Part shown: piece by piece, positions 5,828 through 6,769 of the stretch
Position numbering within the stretch: the first letter of the stretch is position 1
How the letters are laid out: every line of letters starts with the position of its first letter
From: Chloroflexota bacterium
GTDB taxonomy: Bacteria > Chloroflexota > Dehalococcoidia > DSTF01 > JACRBR01
Assembly (NCBI GenBank): GCA_016213125.1
Contig: JACRBR010000320.1
Span: 1-6,769, forward strand
Direction: 5' to 3'
DNA length: 6,769 bases
The notes under the pieces: model-generated
Databases searched by the model: none
Told to the model about the DNA's origin: nothing
The model's input: the letters and a program-made list of their open reading frames with translations, nothing else
Translations under genes and position numbers: made by a program

Positions 5828-6769
5828 TCACGGACACTGCCCCGGCGTGGCGATGAACAGGGCGATCAGGAGCTGATCCCCGGCGTTGACCGCCCCGTCC
5901 TTGTTGATGTCGTAGCTCGCCAGCCGCAGCGACGGCGACGGCTCCCGCAGGATCTCCAGCACCATCAGCAGTTGATCGCCTGAGTTCACCTTCCGGTCGC
6001 CGTTCAACGACGCGGCCTCGCAGCCGTCCCACGAGCCGTCGAGCGACAGATCGCCATCGGTGTCCGGGTTGTTCGGATTCGTGTTGTAGCCGCAGTACTC
6101 CGCCCGCGCGCTCAGCCGGTCGAGGTCGGCATCGGTCGTGCTACCGCACTGCGCCGCTGTCGGCTTGCTGCCAGCGCTCGTCGGATCCGTCCCCAGCGCG
6201 CACTCCGCCCCGTCCAGCACCCGATCACCATCGGTGTCCCGCAGCAGCGGATCCGTGACCACGCTCGAACAGCCCGCGCCCGAAGCTTCGTCCGCGTCAG
6301 ACAACCCGTCGTTGTCATCATCCGTATCGCAAGCATCACCCGCCACATCAGAGTTCGGCCAGGTCTTGTCGTCCTGCGATGTCGGCGGCGTGTTGTCTGT
6401 GAAGTTGACGTCGGTGTTCTCTTGAACGGTATTCGGGACGGCAATGCAATTGTCGATCGAGTCGATAATTACGTCGCCATCGGTATCCGGTACGCATCTC
6501 GCCGTCGCGCAGTGCAGGAGCTTCAGATCGCCATTTGTCGCGTCATAGTAGCTAACAACGGGAAGATCGGCGGCGTCCCTGACAAGAGACGAGTCGGTAC
6601 CGACGTTACCAGGCGTGTCTACGGCAAATACGCTTTCGCCAAATCCTGCGCAGTCGGGATCGTCACAGTGCAGTACCCTCAGGTTGCCACCTGTGACGTC
6701 GTAATACAGCTCGTAGTACGACACGACGGGGAAGCCATTGCCATCAAGCTGCAGGGAAGGGTTGGCACC
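5828..6769 (-). CDS. exported repeat protein with C-terminal TSP3 and dockerin-like module (partial, N-terminus outside window)
   Basis: The frame is open to the window edge, so an apparent GTG start at 6724 is not the real start. The preceding 15 codons continue the same repeat pattern (PSLQLDGNGFPVVSYY). 313 residues are visible. Residues 1-92 contain two copies of a 50-odd-residue repeat: a PSL/SSL strand, then PVVSYY, a DxTxGxL turn, LLHC or VLHC, and a second Cys. These look like beta-sheet repeats, possibly propeller blades. Repeat 1 has four extra residues (ELYY). Residues 93-248 are TSP3-like Asp-rich repeats and 254-306 are dockerin-like, ending GQCP as in the acylase. The total length, signal peptide and function of the N-terminal repeats are unknown. 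It is probably secreted or on the surface, given the cysteines and calcium motifs. DNA of the N-terminal part is poorer in GC than the C-terminal module. Confidence 0.88.
   Translation of the reverse strand, partial: GANPSLQLDGNGFPVVSYYELYYDVTGGNLRVLHCDDPDCAGFGESVFAVDTPGNVGTDSSLVRDAADLPVVSYYDATNGDLKLLHCATARCVPDTDGDVIIDSIDNCIAVPNTVQENTDVNFTDNTPPTSQDDKTWPNSDVAGDACDTDDDNDGLSDADEASGAGCSSVVTDPLLRDTDGDRVLDGAECALGTDPTSAGSKPTAAQCGSTTDADLDRLSARAEYCGYNTNPNNPDTDGDLSLDGSWDGCEAASLNGDRKVNSGDQLLMVLEILREPSPSLRLASYDINKDGAVNAGDQLLIALFIATPGQCP
5831..6454 (-). repeat. shared C-terminal module, copy 2 (TSP3 repeats plus dockerin-like pair)
   Basis: This segment encodes residues 106-313 of the partial repeat protein and is the counterpart of 2317-2958. 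The DNA is also similar: within the dockerin-like part long runs of bases are the same in both copies, mostly differing at codon third positions. The eight conserved cysteines here are 108, 147, 167, 190, 208, 226, 250 and 312. Confidence 0.85.

Noticed and set aside
6136..6724. GTG at 6724 as the start of the repeat protein
   Set aside because: The frame stays open to 6769 and the additional residues continue the repeat, so the gene is truncated by the window, not started there.
2314..6769. Cellulosome-like cohesin/dockerin system
   Set aside because: Only dockerin-like ends are present. No cohesin, scaffoldin or carbohydrate-active domain is visible, and the first calcium loop is degenerate.

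Overview
This is a GC-rich bacterial window (about 70-77% GC in hand-counted stretches inside genes). It looks like a chromosome from a Gram-negative or environmental lineage that exports proteins ending in thrombospondin type 3 (TSP3) and dockerin-like calcium-binding repeats. Such proteins are common in metagenomic deltaproteobacteria-like and Binatota-like genomes, but the taxonomic guess is inference only. No rRNA, tRNA, CRISPR array or transposase is visible.

Layout: (1) 1-90, the probable N-terminus of a minus-strand gene that leaves the window. (2) 91-213, a divergent promoter region with a hairpin. (3) 214-1611 (possible ATG at 160), plus strand: a fusion of a tetrapyrrole-methylase-like domain with a MazG nucleotide pyrophosphohydrolase. 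(4) 1612-1825, a convergent intergenic region packed with three hairpins. (5) 1826-2239, minus: a small NTF2/SnoaL-like protein. (6) 2314-5625, minus: a secreted penicillin-acylase-family Ntn hydrolase with a complete set of recognisable catalytic residues, fused to a C-terminal TSP3 plus dockerin-like module. (7) 5626-5827, intergenic: a probable -10 box, two arrays of 7-nt tandem repeats and a hairpin related to one at 1764. (8) 5828-6769, minus, N-terminus outside the window: a protein with repeats of the VVSYYD...LHC type, ending in nearly the same C-terminal module as the acylase.

The main point of interest is the C-terminal module shared by two neighbouring genes with unrelated N-terminal parts. 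It spans about 210 residues, with 151 of 194 ungapped positions identical by hand alignment. It has eight invariant cysteines, a dockerin-like pair of calcium loops in which the first loop is degenerate in the same way in both copies, and an identical GQCP terminus. It looks like a reusable surface-attachment, stabilising or sorting tag joined to different exported domains. Its function is not shown by the sequence. The second theme is small repeats confined to intergenic DNA: hairpins whose stems differ in sequence but keep their pairing, and heptamer arrays.

The three minus-strand genes lie in the order repeat protein, acylase, NTF2-like protein. The acylase has its own likely -10 box and ribosome binding site. 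The NTF2-like gene follows 74 nt after the acylase and could be co-transcribed. MazG is a separate housekeeping-type gene with no obvious functional link to them.
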